Assembly (NCBI GenBank): GCA_941918925.1 | Contig: OW799235.1 | Coordinates: forward strand, 104,301,947-104,365,946 | DNA: 64,000 nucleotides | Origin: Phyto melanocephala | Taxonomy: Eukaryota > Arthropoda > Insecta > Diptera > Rhinophoridae | Direction of reading: 5' to 3' | Part shown: piece by piece, positions 47,596 to 58,900 of the stretch | Layout: every line of letters starts with the position of its first letter | Position numbering within the stretch: position 1 is the first letter of the stretch | The notes under the pieces: model-generated | What the model saw: only the letters and a program-made list of their open reading frames with translations | Databases searched by the model: none | Told to the model about the DNA's origin: nothing | Translations under genes and position numbers: made by a program

Positions 47596-49090
47596 GGAGG
47601 GCTCAGAGCTGAAGCGAACCAAGTCACGAAAACACAATTCGAAGATATTTTGAGGTTTAGTAAATTAACTGCCATTAATTCCTAGAATGAATATTTCAGT
47701 TATACTAAAAACAGTTTTAAAATTTATTCTCAAAATTGTTTAATGATATAAATTTTACAAACTGTATTTGAAAACTTTTGCAACAAATTAATAAAGAAAA
47801 AAAAAGAGTGACTTGGTTAATTTTTACTCCGAATAAGAGTTATTATTGACAACTATTGCAATTTTGTAGTAAAATAAAAGTGTATAATTTTTGACAAAAG
47901 TAGCAAAAAAAATTAATTCAATTATTTAAAATTAATTAACAATATGTATATGGGAAAAAGTATTGAATTTTTAGGTTAAATGAAGGGTATAAAAAATGTT
48001 TACACATAAAAAAATTCGTCATTTTCAACTTCATCATTTTGGGGCTGGTCCTGATGTTGTCTCGTTGTTATCTCTTGTTTGACTTGTAGATTCTTATAAA
48101 AACTGTGGTACTCTGTCGGACTCATTCACCTGGCTGCTATATTTGTGTTTGCATCCACAATCGAAATTGCGAATAAATGTTTTTGCAGAAATGGTAAGAC
48201 CTTATTGGTTTGTGTATTCCTTTCCACTGTTGCACCAAGCTTACGCACATTCTTTTTCCACTTTGCCTTCTGCTTTTGTTTCTTCCTTCCCAGTCCTGCA
48301 GATGCAGATGATGGCCCAGCCACCGGCTCTACAGCCATATTTTCTATTATAATAAATACAAAAAATAATAATAATAAAAAAATTTAATTTAATAACCAAA
48401 TGTTTAATTACCTAATAGATTAGCAAAAATATTACTGTCCGATGATTCCGATCCTGGACAATATTCCTCATCCTCATTAGTAGAAAAATCACTAGCACTA
48501 CTATTACCACTTTCCATTTTTAATTAACACTGATTTCTTAAAATATTTATGAAAACTGAATAACTGTTGGGGGAAATGTTTTCAATTGTTTTGCACTTTT
48601 AGTTATCTATGAGTGGCAAATAATTTAAACAAACTCAAAAATCCAATCAATCAATGGTATAATTTTCTCGTTTTCTTTAGGCAAAGTTATTTTTTACAAA
48701 GTATGAAATTAAATATTTTTTAAATAATAATATAATCACGCTACACACTCAAAGAATACTTAACCGTTTTTTTTAACCAATAATATTTTTCGGTTTTTAA
48801 TGAGTCTTGTAAATTTTTGATTTATTAAATGTGTTTGTTATATGTAATGTTTTATATATGTTTTCTTCAATTCCAGTTTGGATCACACTGACTTGGTTCG
48901 TTTCAGCTTCGAAAAAAATCGAAAATGAGAGCAATTGACTTGGGTTTTTTTACCGCTACCTTAGGAAAGAAACACTTTTTGACTTAGCAGGTTACAGAAC
49001 TAAATAGAGTTAAATTTTGCGCAGAATTTGGCACTAATTTTGAAATTTTTTATATTTTATGACTTGGTTCGGTACAGCTTTGAGCCCTCC
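47596..49090. mobile_element. DNA transposon-like element with GGAGGGCTCA ends and ATAT duplication
   Basis: The left end GGAGGGCTCAGAGCTGAAGC and the right end read inward, GGAGGGCTCAAAGCTGTACC, continue together into GAACCAAGTCA. ATAT lies on both sides (47592-47595, 49091-49094). The surrounding family B sequence shows what the site was before: AAAGCTATATATACCC. This supports a 4-bp duplication. GACTTGGTT-like words recur inside both arms (47617, 47810, 48891, 48936, 49060). It carries the broken two-exon gene below. Superfamily not assigned. Confidence 0.75.
48080..48517 (-). pseudogene. Broken two-exon gene inside the transposon-like element
   Basis: Exon 1 (48517-48412) begins MESGNSSASDFSTNEDEEYC and is acidic and Ser-rich. 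A 68-nt intron (48411-48344) has GTAATT...TAATAG borders and keeps phase. Exon 2 continues ENMAVEPVAG, then a basic stretch GRKKQKQKAKWKKNVRK. A frameshift follows. In the next frame the sequence goes on as NSGKEYTNQ, a stop, then AKTFIRNFDCGCKHKYSSQV and NESDRVPQF. W-K-N-x-R-K followed by a Cys cluster recalls a repeated insect gene family often found in transposon contexts. I recognise the pattern but not its function. Confidence 0.65.
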
Positions 49091-49094
49091 ATAT

Positions 49095-50280
49095 ATACCC
49101 TTCTGCACCACAGGTGAAGGGTATAAAAAACTACAAAATAAGAGAATTTAAGATTACAAGAACTACAACATACATTTACAAAAAATATCCAAAAAATTTG
49201 CAAATTGTAATAATTGTAAATTGTAATTTCTACAATATTAATTTTCAACTCCATATAAGTAGTATATATTGAAAACTTATGGGGAACCAATTGTTTCCGT
49301 GTGTTTGTTGAAATCAACTGTTAGAAGCAACCACATGTTACACAGATCTGTATGTTGTATCGATCTTTTGAAAATATTTGGGTCAAGCAAAATCGCTCAT
49401 TAAATTTCTGAGATATGGGCAGATAAACACGTCTCCCTCTGTTTTTAAACACAAAAATTAATAGTTTTCAGTCCCAAGATAATTTATCAACACTTTTGTT
49501 AATATTTATAGATATAATGTACCTCTAGATATATTCGTAAACAAATTGGACTAATCGGCATGGTTATAGGAAAAACTATTTGAAATAAATACTTTTAATA
49601 TATCATGTTTTAAGCTCTTAAAATTATTTTTGGACATGCTAAATACATCAAATTGCAAGCCGTATTCGCAAAAATTAGTCTTAAAAATGAACAAATTGGT
49701 TTGAAACAAACTTATAGACTTTTTACCACTCAAATTTAACTGCTTTGGTGTTTTACCTAGAACTAACAAATGAAAGCTTATTTTTTTCAGCTTGTTAACA
49801 ACTGACAGAGATAATATCGGGATCAAATAGAAGGGCTTGGGCAGCAATATAGAAAATATTTAATATTTATGTTTCACGCTACTGCAAAATGGGCCACAAT
49901 GAATCGATATATGGGTCAAATCTAGAATTTATAAATGAATCCCCTACAATTCTCTTAATAATGATATCAAATAAAAGGGCTTGACCTCTGGCGTCCTAAT
50001 TGAAATGGCGGATACATGAGTAAAATAAAGTTATCACAACCCACACAATATTGGTATCAAATTAAAGGGCTTCACCAGTGGAATGCGGAAAACTATGCAA
50101 ATGTGTAAAACCAAAGATGGAGTCTAATAAATGTTGGAAATTGTTTTTCCATATTTTTATCAGATTAAAAGCCTTAGCTTTAACTATCCAAGAAAGATGG
50201 CGTCGGCAATAATAAAGCAAATTGGTGTATAACATTATACCTCTATACGTGATTGTGAAGGGTAAGAGCCGGCAAACATT
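49095..50280. repeat. Modular repeat, families B and C, mixed orientations
   Basis: 49095-49130 is the family B start on the minus strand (CCTTCTGCACCACAGG), the right-hand remainder of the copy interrupted at 47596. 49215-49440 is a worn family B segment on the plus strand (GTAATTTCTACAATA, GTTGAAATCAACTGTTAGAA, TTTCTGAGATATG). 49810-50280 is family C on the minus strand, with the CAAGCCCTTT phrase inverted near 49830, 49970, 50060 and 50165. Confidence 0.55.
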
Positions 50281-50981
50281 GAATAAAATTATTTAAATTA
50301 AATTTGCTGCACAGCTATATAACATCCCGAATTATTTCTTAAAGAAACTACCTATTGTTGCAATAACTATGCAAATGAAGTCACGGGCACGGGCTATTAT
50401 CAAATAATATTTTTCATATAAATTTTAAAAACGAAGTAAATAGATAGATTTCTTCTAAGATGATTTGCTATTTTAGTTAATGGATCCTAGCTAAATGCTA
50501 TAATTAATTTCCTCTGATAAAGTAACAATATCAAAAATCAATACATGCCTTAAAAATATAAAATTTGTTTGCTTTTACGTGCGGCTATTTTAAGGTCCTA
50601 ATAATTATTAAAAATATATAATTGCATAAATAATTTTGCTTTTAGCACATATATTTTACTAGCTTTCCTAAGGATTGACTATAATGTCTAACAACTTTTA
50701 AATAAAATCTCTTCTAAGACACATTACTATTTCAACAAAACTGCAGTAAACTAACTTACCGTTAAAATTTAAAATTTTTTATTGATATATCTCATTTACA
50801 ATACTAGTCTTTAAAAACGTTTATTTTTTCCTTCCCCTTTTTCAATAAATTTATCAATTTCATGCAAGTAATTATGCACAGACACTCAAACATAAGCTTT
50901 AAAAACAAGCTATTTACATACTTTAAAAAGTGTTGCAAACATCCAAAAGAATGGTTGTTACTTTTGCCGGATTTTTTTTTT
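50281..50981. other. Gene-free sequence with a worn Helitron-like end
   Basis: At 50365-50395 lies a diverged match to the Helitron-like 3' end at 14980-15015, with CTAT in place of CTAG. The rest is A+T-rich. Confidence 0.4.
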
Positions 50982-51748
50982 TATACCCTTCACACAGTGA
51001 AAAAGGGTATATATAGGTTTGTCATTCCGTGTGAAATTTCTACAATTTTCATTTCCGACCCCATAAAGTATATATTTTCTGAAAGCTTATGAATAGAGGA
51101 GTCGATTAAGCCCTGACCGTCTGTCCGTCTGTCCGTCTGACCGTCTGTCCGTGTGTATGTTGAAATCAACTTTTTGAAGCCCCCCGACATAGGTTGGACC
51201 CGGGTAAGGTATTAAAATATCACAAATATTCGGGAGTAGATCGGTATTGAAAATCAGAAACATCGGTACATAAACAACTGAGATATGAGCAAAAACCCAC
51301 GACCACCTCGATTTTCTTTTCATAAAAACAACATTACAACAACAACATACATACATACAAACGTGTATACTGGTTAGAGAAAACGTGGCATCGAATCCCA
51401 GCTGAGGCAAAAAAATTTTTTTTTAAATTTTTTTTTTTAATTTTTTTTTTATTTTTTTTTTATTTTTTATTTAATATATTATATATATTTTTATTATTAT
51501 TTTTTTTTTATTTTTTTTTTTAATTTTTTTTTTATTTTTTTTTTTGTTTAATATATATTATATATTTATATAATAATTTTTTTTTTTTTAATTTTTTTAA
51601 ATTTTTTTTTTTTTAAATTTTTTTTTTATTTTTTATTTTTTTTTTGTTTTTTTTAACATACATACGTGAATTTACTGTTATTGCATGACTACACGTTGTG
51701 AAGGGTATATAAGATTCGGCACGGCCGAATATAGCGCTTTTACTTGTT
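50982..51748 (+). repeat. Modular repeat, family B, copy 1
   Basis: Starts TATACCCTTCAC...AAGGGTATATATAG. Then ATTTCCGACCCCATAAAGTA, a (CCGTCTGT)n run near 51115-51155, GTTGAAATCAACTTTTTGAA, and a tRNA-like piece at 51366-51410 (TGGTTAGAG, GGCATCGAATCCC). A T-rich tract of about 240 bases (51412-51654) follows. It ends TGAAGGGTATATAAG with the hairpin ATTCGGC-ACG-GCCGAAT (51714-51730) and ACTTGTT. Minus ORFs across it are repeat artefacts. Confidence 0.85.
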
Positions 51749-53567
51749 TTTTTTTCGTTTCAAGTTCCTTTAGGATATTTACAACTCCAAGTATTGTTTG
51801 ATAGTTTAATACTCTTTCGTATGCACATGTTTACAAAAGCTTCATTCGTTTATGTGTGTACGTATATATTATTCATGGCATATTTCCAAAACTTTTTCTA
51901 GTATGATACATTGCGGCACCATCAACTATTGTAATGTAAGTAAATATGCATAGGGAAGTATGCTAGTATGAGAGTGCTACACACATACATATGTAGGTAT
52001 ATAAGCTAGAGTACGTACAAATATTGTTTAGTTGTTTGTAAAATAAGAACAGGATACTTGTTTTGTTATTACCCGTGGCCATTTTTTAACAAGCGAACTT
52101 TACAAATAGTTTTATGCTCCCTATATACATACACTACATACATATATACACACACTTATATCTTAGTATACAATCATTTACATCCATACAGACAAAAAAA
52201 TACATAGATTTTCTATGCAATAGCAACAGCTTAACATTTTCATCTATACAGAATAAGTCTATGTATGTGTCTAACACTTACACACATACGCCTTTATACA
52301 GAAGTGTTTACTTGAATAAGTGCTTATGTAATGTGTACGTATGTAAAGTATGTTTTGTATTTCTGTTTGGTTGCGCTGTACACGTTCCGAACTCACTGAG
52401 TGCAACTTTGTAATTATAAGTGTTGTACATAGTATTCCATACCTATGTTATAGTTTTACAAACTATTGATTTATATTGGAAAGTTATTAGACTAAAATTT
52501 AATTAATTATTATTTAAAAAATAATTTCCTTTTTCTTTCTCGGTTTTGCTGCAGTGAAGTTTTGTGTTTTTTTTTTTTGTTCTTGTTTACTCAGTACACA
52601 TTTTTGCGACGTGCCATTTATATTGACGTAAAATTTAGTAAAATATTAGAAATATTGTTTTCTAATGTCACTCAAAAACTTTATATAAAATTGAATTTAG
52701 GAAAAACAAAGTTTGAATTTTATATTTCAAAGCATGACATAAAAGGTGACCATTTAAAAAAAATTTTGAAAAATCGAAAAGCAAGCTAAAATGTAAATAC
52801 ATACAAAGTTTTGCTTTTACAGAAAAAAAAAATCAGAAATTTAGTACAGCTTTTGATATCGAGCAGGTTAAGAATGATATTATATAACATTTTATAAACT
52901 TAAGTTTATGTTAAGTTATGTTATGTTTATGTTCGTTACCCACAATCAAGTTTACTAGTCTCGAAGAAGATATAGTGTGATGAATACAAAAATTACTTAA
53001 GAAATATGTCAAATGGTCGACAGCACAAAACAAAAGCTACAACAAATTTGAAGCATTTTTGTTTTGCATGGAATATTTAGTTTGGCTCTATACCCAATGC
53101 AGCGGTTTAATTCATAAGCAACTTTTAGAACATATGAAAAAAAAAAAACAATTTTTAATTTAAGTTTGAAGTCTTAAGTTTAAAGCCCATACCCCGCATT
53201 CTACTTATCTTACAAAAAAAAAAAAACAAAAAAAACTAACTAAAACCAGTTTATTTTAAAGGCTGTGAGTATAATTTGATAATAATAGAATATCCTTAAA
53301 AAAATTGGTTATCCGATACTAGCCGAGTGTAATGAGTTTCATCATCAGTACTGTTTTGACCGGAACCACAAATGTTGGGTGTAAATGTATTTTAAAAAAA
53401 TCTTTAAATAAAAAACTATCATTTCTAATTGAATTCATGTTTAGGTCTAGTTGTTTGTTGCACATGTCACAATATTTAGGATGCCTTGACGTGTACAACA
53501 CAAAAAGTTGGATTGCTTTCTTAAAGTTAGCTTGTTCTAAATGCTATGGATGACAAATTATATTTAT
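51749..53567. other. Gene-free A+T-rich sequence
   Basis: TACATA/CACACA-rich stretch at 51960-52340, otherwise chance ORFs. Nothing recognised. Confidence 0.5.
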
Positions 53568-54317
53568 TATACCCTTCACCTGTGGTGCACAAGGGTATAT
53601 ATAGCTTTGTCATTCCGTTTGTAATTTCTACAATTTTCATTTCCGACCCCATAAAGTGTATATTTTCTGAAAGCTTATGAATAGAGGAGTCGATTAAGCC
53701 CTGACCGTCTGTCCGTCTGACCGTCTGTCCGTCTGCCCGTCTGTCCGTGTGTTGGTTGAAATCAACTTTTAGAAGCAACTATATGTTCCTCAGATCTGCA
53801 TATGGTATCAATCTCTTGGAAATATCCAGGAATGAATCGCTATTGAAATTCAGCACAATCGCCCCATAACTTTCTGAGATATGAGCAAAAAACCACGACC
53901 ACCTCGTTTTTTTACACAATTACAATAACAACATACATACATATATACATGCAAAAAACAAGGCCAAAAAAAAAAAATTACAAAAAAAATATATTAAAAA
54001 TAAAAAAAAATAATAAAAAAAATTAAAAAAAAAAATTTTAAAAAAATTTAAAAAAAAAAATTAAAAAAATTTTTTAAAAAAATTAAAAAAAAAATATAAA
54101 AAAAAAATAATAAAATATAAATAATGTCTTAAATAAAATAAGATAACATTTTTTTGGCTCAGCTGGGATTCGATGCCACATTTAGTCTAACCAGTATATA
54201 CATATGTACGTATTTTATATGAGATGAATTGTGATACGAACAATTGTAATTGCATGACTACACGTTGTGAAGGGTATATAAGATTCGGCACGGCCGAATA
54301 TAGCGCTCTTACTTGTT
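53568..54317 (+). repeat. Modular repeat, family B, copy 2, with inverted middle
   Basis: Same start and end as copy 1 (TATACCCTTCACC...; hairpin at 54283-54299; ACTTGTT at 54311). The (CCGTCTGT)n run is at 53705-53750. The middle is reversed: an A-rich tract (about 53965-54130) comes first, then GGCTCAGCTGGGATTCGATG (54156-54175) and CTAACCAGT. This is the reverse complement of the tRNA-like piece plus T-tract of copy 1. Confidence 0.85.
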
Positions 54318-54552
54318 TTTATATCTACAGATATTTTTACGTATATCGCACAGAATTTGCTTAAACAGAGTGTTCCCATTATATTACAATCACACATATT
54401 CTATTTGGTGCCGTCGACGTCGTTTTTTATCAATTGTTGTTAGTTCGTAATCCCGATGTCAACGTCACCATGTTTGGTATTTTGTAAGAAACTCTGACAT
54501 TGATGTTGCCTTTAATTTATTTTGATATTGTCCTTGTTATTTTCAGCCTTTA

Positions 54553-54755
54553 AACAAAAATTAGCCGTTGGTAAAAGGCAGATTTTTGTCGGACCGATAA
54601 ATGGCTTTGCATTATAAAGCCTACATTTGTTATTTTTTTCTCCATTTAATATTATTATTAATTATAATTACAATAAAAATGGAAGTTTTAATAATGCAAA
54701 GCTATTTATCGGGCACGAAAAATCCTACCTTTAATTAAAGGCAAGTTGTAGTGAA
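54553..54755. mobile_element. Short foldback element
   Basis: The two arms are inverse over most of their length: GGCAGATTTTTGTCGGACCG with TAAATGGCTTTGCATTAT (left); GGTAGGATTTTTCGTGCCCG with ATAAATAGCTTTGCATTAT (right, read inward). Flanks AGCCTTTA (54545-54552) and GGCCTTTA (54756-54763) look like an 8-bp duplication with one change. 203 bp, noncoding. A partial relative lies at 34845-34990. Confidence 0.65.
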
Positions 54756-54763
54756 GGCCTTTA

Positions 54764-55582
54764 GAGTAAAAAATATTATAAAAATTGAAAATTTTTATTT
54801 ATCAATCGTTATACAATCAACGTCGTCTTAAAATAGTTGAGGAAATGATGTTGTCTCAAAATTGATGGCTATGTTGGTGACGCCAAAAAGAATATGGGTG
54901 AATATCTTTTAAATGAACCCATTTCAGCTTCACTAGGAGAGGCTCGTTGTAGAGCATATTCCATAATATTTTTCAAAATTTGTGGAACTCAAATTTCTCC
55001 AAAATTGTTTGCCTCGAGTTCAAAGATTGCCTGGGGCTTGTTCTTTTATAATCACCCGTTTTAAAAACCAAACAAAAAAAAAATGGTTGTGTTCTGAAAA
55101 ATCTGGCAAAGACGCTTACTAATAATAAGTTTCAGAATTTTTAGAAAGTTTTCGCTCTCCAAAAATTTTTCATTAGAATTCCACTGTTTCACGGACATTG
55201 ACTTAATTCTGCTGAAACCACATCTTAAGTGTGGTTTTAATATATTTTCATCATTAACCGATACAGCTTTCCATTTACAGTAACACAACTTCCACTATTT
55301 CCCAGGCAGCAGCTTCATCTAGCTGAAACCACATCTTAGGTCGGGTCTTAATATCCATTCCATCAGAAACTGATACAGCTTTCCCTATTAAGTTACAAGA
55401 TTTTCAACTTTTTTTCCAAAAAGTTTTGGGCTTTACTTTTTTCAAATTTAATGCTGCACCAAGGCATATTTATTCATCAGGTATTCTTGATTCGTCAGCT
55501 GATTATTTGTTTGTTCACTTATTTTAAGTTTCAGCTGTCAAAATGCATAAATAAAAAACATTTTTCTCTTTTTTATAATTTA
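54764..55582. other. Unassigned sequence with a diverged ~110-bp tandem duplication
   Basis: GCTGAAACCACATCTTAAG (55211) and GCTGAAACCACATCTTAGG (55322) each lead into GATACAGCTTTCC. The minus strand over this stretch reads somewhat protein-like (ending RCGFSRIKSMSVKQW), but I recognise no family and see stops. Confidence 0.4.
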
Positions 55583-56450
55583 CTAGCCAATCCCGGCGCG
55601 CGTTGCTACGCCCCTTCATGAATTTTAATCGCATTCTAAATCTTAATCGAATATCAAGTGCAAGGCTAAAAACTATAACTTTTTCTTTATGAGCGCGGCA
55701 CTGCCCACTTTTCTAATTACGAAACTGTATAGTCATGACAGCTCAATAAGTGTGCAAAGTTTCAGAAAAATCGGTCCAGTGTAAGTACCTCCAAATGGTA
55801 CATTTTTTTATGGGCGTGGCACTGCCCACTTTTCTAAATACGAAACTGTATGGTCATGACAGCTCAATATGTGTGCAAAGTTTCAAAAAAATCGGTCCAG
55901 TGAAAGTACCTCAAAATGATACCTTTTTTTAATGGGCGTGGCACTGCCCACTTTTCTAATGACGAAAGTGTAAAGTCATGACAGCTCAGTATGTTTGCAA
56001 AGTTTCAGAAAATTCGGTCCAGTGCAAGTAGCTAAATCTGATAACTAATTTTTTATGGGCGTGGCCCCGCCCACTTTTTCAATCACGAAATTATAAAGTC
56101 ATGATAACTCAATATGTGTGCAAAGTTTCAGAAAAATCGGTCCAGTGCAAGTACCTCAAAATTAAAACTTTTTTAGGGGCGTGGCCCCGCCCACTTTTCT
56201 TATCACGAAATTATTTAGTCATGGCAGCTCGATATGTGTGCACAGTTTCAGAAAAATCGGTCAAGTGCAAGTAGCTAAAACTGGTAACTAATTTTTTATG
56301 GGCGTGGCTCCGCCCACTTTTTTTCACCCATAAACACTCCCTGGTATGTGTACAACAACTTACCAAAGTTTGAGCCCGATCGGTTTTACAGTTTCGGAGT
56401 CTATAGCTAACACACACACACACACAGAGTTTCACTTTTATATATATAGA
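55583..56450 (-). mobile_element. Mini-Helitron, family 1, six internal units
   Basis: Minus strand: starts TCTATATATATAAAAGTG (56450), ends CGCGCGCCGGGATTGG-CTAG (55583), between A and T. Six internal units of about 121 bp begin near 55690, 55811, 55933, 56056, 56175 and 56299, each with a GGGCGTGGC word (or a variant) facing GCCCAC. 868 bp, noncoding. Same family as 27734-28245 and 29444-29818. Confidence 0.9.
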
Positions 56451-58430
56451 TTTCAAATGTCAAACTTTATACATAAAAAATATAAACAAAAAAATTCTCT
56501 CCGAACTGCAATTACCTGATCAATAAATATGCCTTGTGCCGCACCATACGGTGAAATTGACGTAGATGAATGGCTTTTGAAAATGGCTTGAAAATGAGCT
56601 TTATCTTTTATCAGATTTATCAGATTTAAAAATAAGCTAATTTCATTTCTGCGAATCTAAGACCGATAGAAAAAAACCGAAAATCAGGTCTTATGGGCGA
56701 TTTTTTTTTTGCAGAGCAGTGAGATTAAAATAAAATTATACTAATACATTTCGATAACATCTGATACTCAAAATTAGTTATCTACAAAATATATATGTAA
56801 AATGAGGTTGGTAACAAAATGTATTGTCTGTAAACCATCCAACTTGATTACTATTCGGGTTGTCTAAGAGAGGTTGCAACGTATATGTCTAGCACAAGGT
56901 ATCAACCAAAAACATTTTGGCAATAAAAGAAAACTAATCTTTTTGTTTTGCTATAGGTATTTCAAAAAGGTTTTTTTCTTTTCAAAACAAATAGCAGCTA
57001 AAAATAAATAATTAAATTTACTCCTTTTCAAGTCTATGGAAGTTTTACTGGTCTTTTTTCTTTTTTGCATTGTTTCAATCAAAATTGATAAAAATACTTA
57101 TCTTGAAACTTAAGCTTTTTTACCTGAGGCTGTTTCGATTTCTCCACACTTATCCTGTTTTAACTTTGTTCCCACGCTCTTCTTCTTGCTTGGGCAATAT
57201 TTCAGATTTGTCTTAAAAGCACATGAATATTTAAATGTATTTAGAAGTGGTATTAATTCAATTCCTATTTCAATTTAGTTTTACTTTTCATTCTTCTTTT
57301 TCGGCAATCGATTAAATATTAATGCACTGCAAACATTATGGTTATTTGAATTTTAAAAACTTGTTACAAATACACTCACAAATACATTCTTACCACAATG
57401 TAATACAATAATGTTTGTATGTGGTATTGAAAACCTTTGGGGTTGTACGATTTGAACACGATAAATATGAGATTATTATTATGTCAAATGCAAAGAAATT
57501 GTAAGAAAAATTAAATCAAATTCTTAAGGGAATGTTGCCTAGTGTTACGAAAAAAAATGGTTAAAAAAATTCAATCTTTGCGGCCTAAAAAATATTTTTT
57601 ATTATTTTCTTTGTATATATGTATATTAAAGATAAATAATACTAAATAAATGCTAATGTTAATGTTAGCAAAAAAAAGAAAATTTTAAAAGGGTTACTGA
57701 TTTATTTATTGAATAGAAATTTCAAGTTTTGTATTAATTTTTATAAAATCAAATCGTTTTACCATTTGCCAGTGATTGTAAATGTACATAAATTTTAATA
57801 ATTTTCTCTTAGGAAAACTTCTCTTTTTCTTTTGCTCTATTTTTGCTAACATTTAAAGGAAGCATTTAAATGTCACTTGAGTTTGTTTCCCCTATAGGTC
57901 GTTTATAAAGAATTGATGTAAAATAAGCTGTTACTTTATATGAGACTGCTTTATAGTGGTAGTACTTATACATTTTAACATATCTTTAATAGTGAATTGT
58001 GCTTCCGGTTTCATTATAATTTTTTTTTTCCAATTCTTACAACTAATGTAGGACAAGTGTTACCACATAGTTTTTAAGTCAACTTATATTGAAAATGAAA
58101 TAATGTTATTCTGTTTGAAACATATAGCAATATTCATTATGAACCCATACAGAATAATTTTTCTGAGTCCTGGTTTAATTTTTTAATGATCTAGATTTGT
58201 CCGTCCGACTGTCTGTCTATTAAAATAACATGATAGAGCTCGTATAGAAAAAGCTAGGACGATGAAATTGTAAGAAAATATTTTCAGTTCATAAAAAATA
58301 TTTGGTTTTGAAAATGGGCTCTTTTTGACTTTAAATAAAATGTAATGGTGTCTAAACGAAATGACGTCTAGTAACAAGGTTCAACAGGTATATTTTGCGA
58401 CTAAAAGAAAAGTGTTTCTCATTTAAGTTT
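56451..58430. other. Gene-free A+T-rich sequence
   Basis: Chance ORFs. A possible but weak exon-like segment at 57124-57211 was not accepted. Confidence 0.45.
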
Positions 58431-58900
58431 TCAAATCCAAAGATTATGAGAGGAGTTTTTCTTCTTTAGTCTATTTAAAATTTAAAACTTTGTAAAACCG
58501 ATAGAATTATATATCCGATTCTGACTTTGTTTTAGATACAGCCTCTTAGACAATGTTATTGTAATAACACACCCACTTCAACGCCCTCCTCCCATATACG
58601 ATTTTCTTTTTATTAAATTCATATAATTTCTTTATGGACAAAGATTTTGGAAGAATAAGGTACTACATATTGAATTATCTTAGTTGTATTCATTAGCAAA
58701 AATTACTACGACATGCCTACTCTAACGTCCACTTCTCAAACATTGTTGTTAAAACACGTGTGAAATTAAATTAATATCAAATTAGATTTTAAAGAAGTAA
58801 TTCATAGTTTAGTAGAATGAAATTATTCTATAGTGATTAAAGTTGTTATATTGCAAAAAATTAACGGCGGGTACAAAAAATTTGCCAAAGCCGAATAATT
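58431..58900 (-). repeat. Modular repeat, family A, minus-strand fragment
   Basis: CACACCCACTTCAACGCCCT, ATTCATATAATTTCTTTATG, AAGATTTTGGAAGAATAAGG and GACATGCCTACTCTAACGTC follow the inverted order of family A copy 1. It ends near GGCGGGTAC...GCCGAATAA. Confidence 0.6.

Noticed and set aside
48143..48387. Plus-strand ORFs of 69 and 80 codons
   Set aside because: They are antisense shadows of the broken two-exon gene on the minus strand.
50990..51410. Minus ORFs with TDGQTDRRTDGQ repeats
   Set aside because: They are produced by the (CCGTCTGT)n run of a noncoding repeat. The same happens at 53527-53778.
51366..51410. tRNA gene
   Set aside because: B-box-like and TGGTTAGAG words are present, but their spacing is far too short for a tRNA and no cloverleaf forms. 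The copy at 54156 is equally incomplete.
55583..56450. CRISPR-like array
   Set aside because: Regular ~121-bp units without short identical repeats and unique spacers. This is a eukaryotic Helitron with internal tandem units.
57124..57211. Possible minus-strand exon with CAG|GTAAAA donor
   Set aside because: The peptide (KYCPSKKKSVGTKLKQ...) is Lys-rich and unfamiliar, the acceptor is weak, and the plus strand offers an equally good acceptor here.
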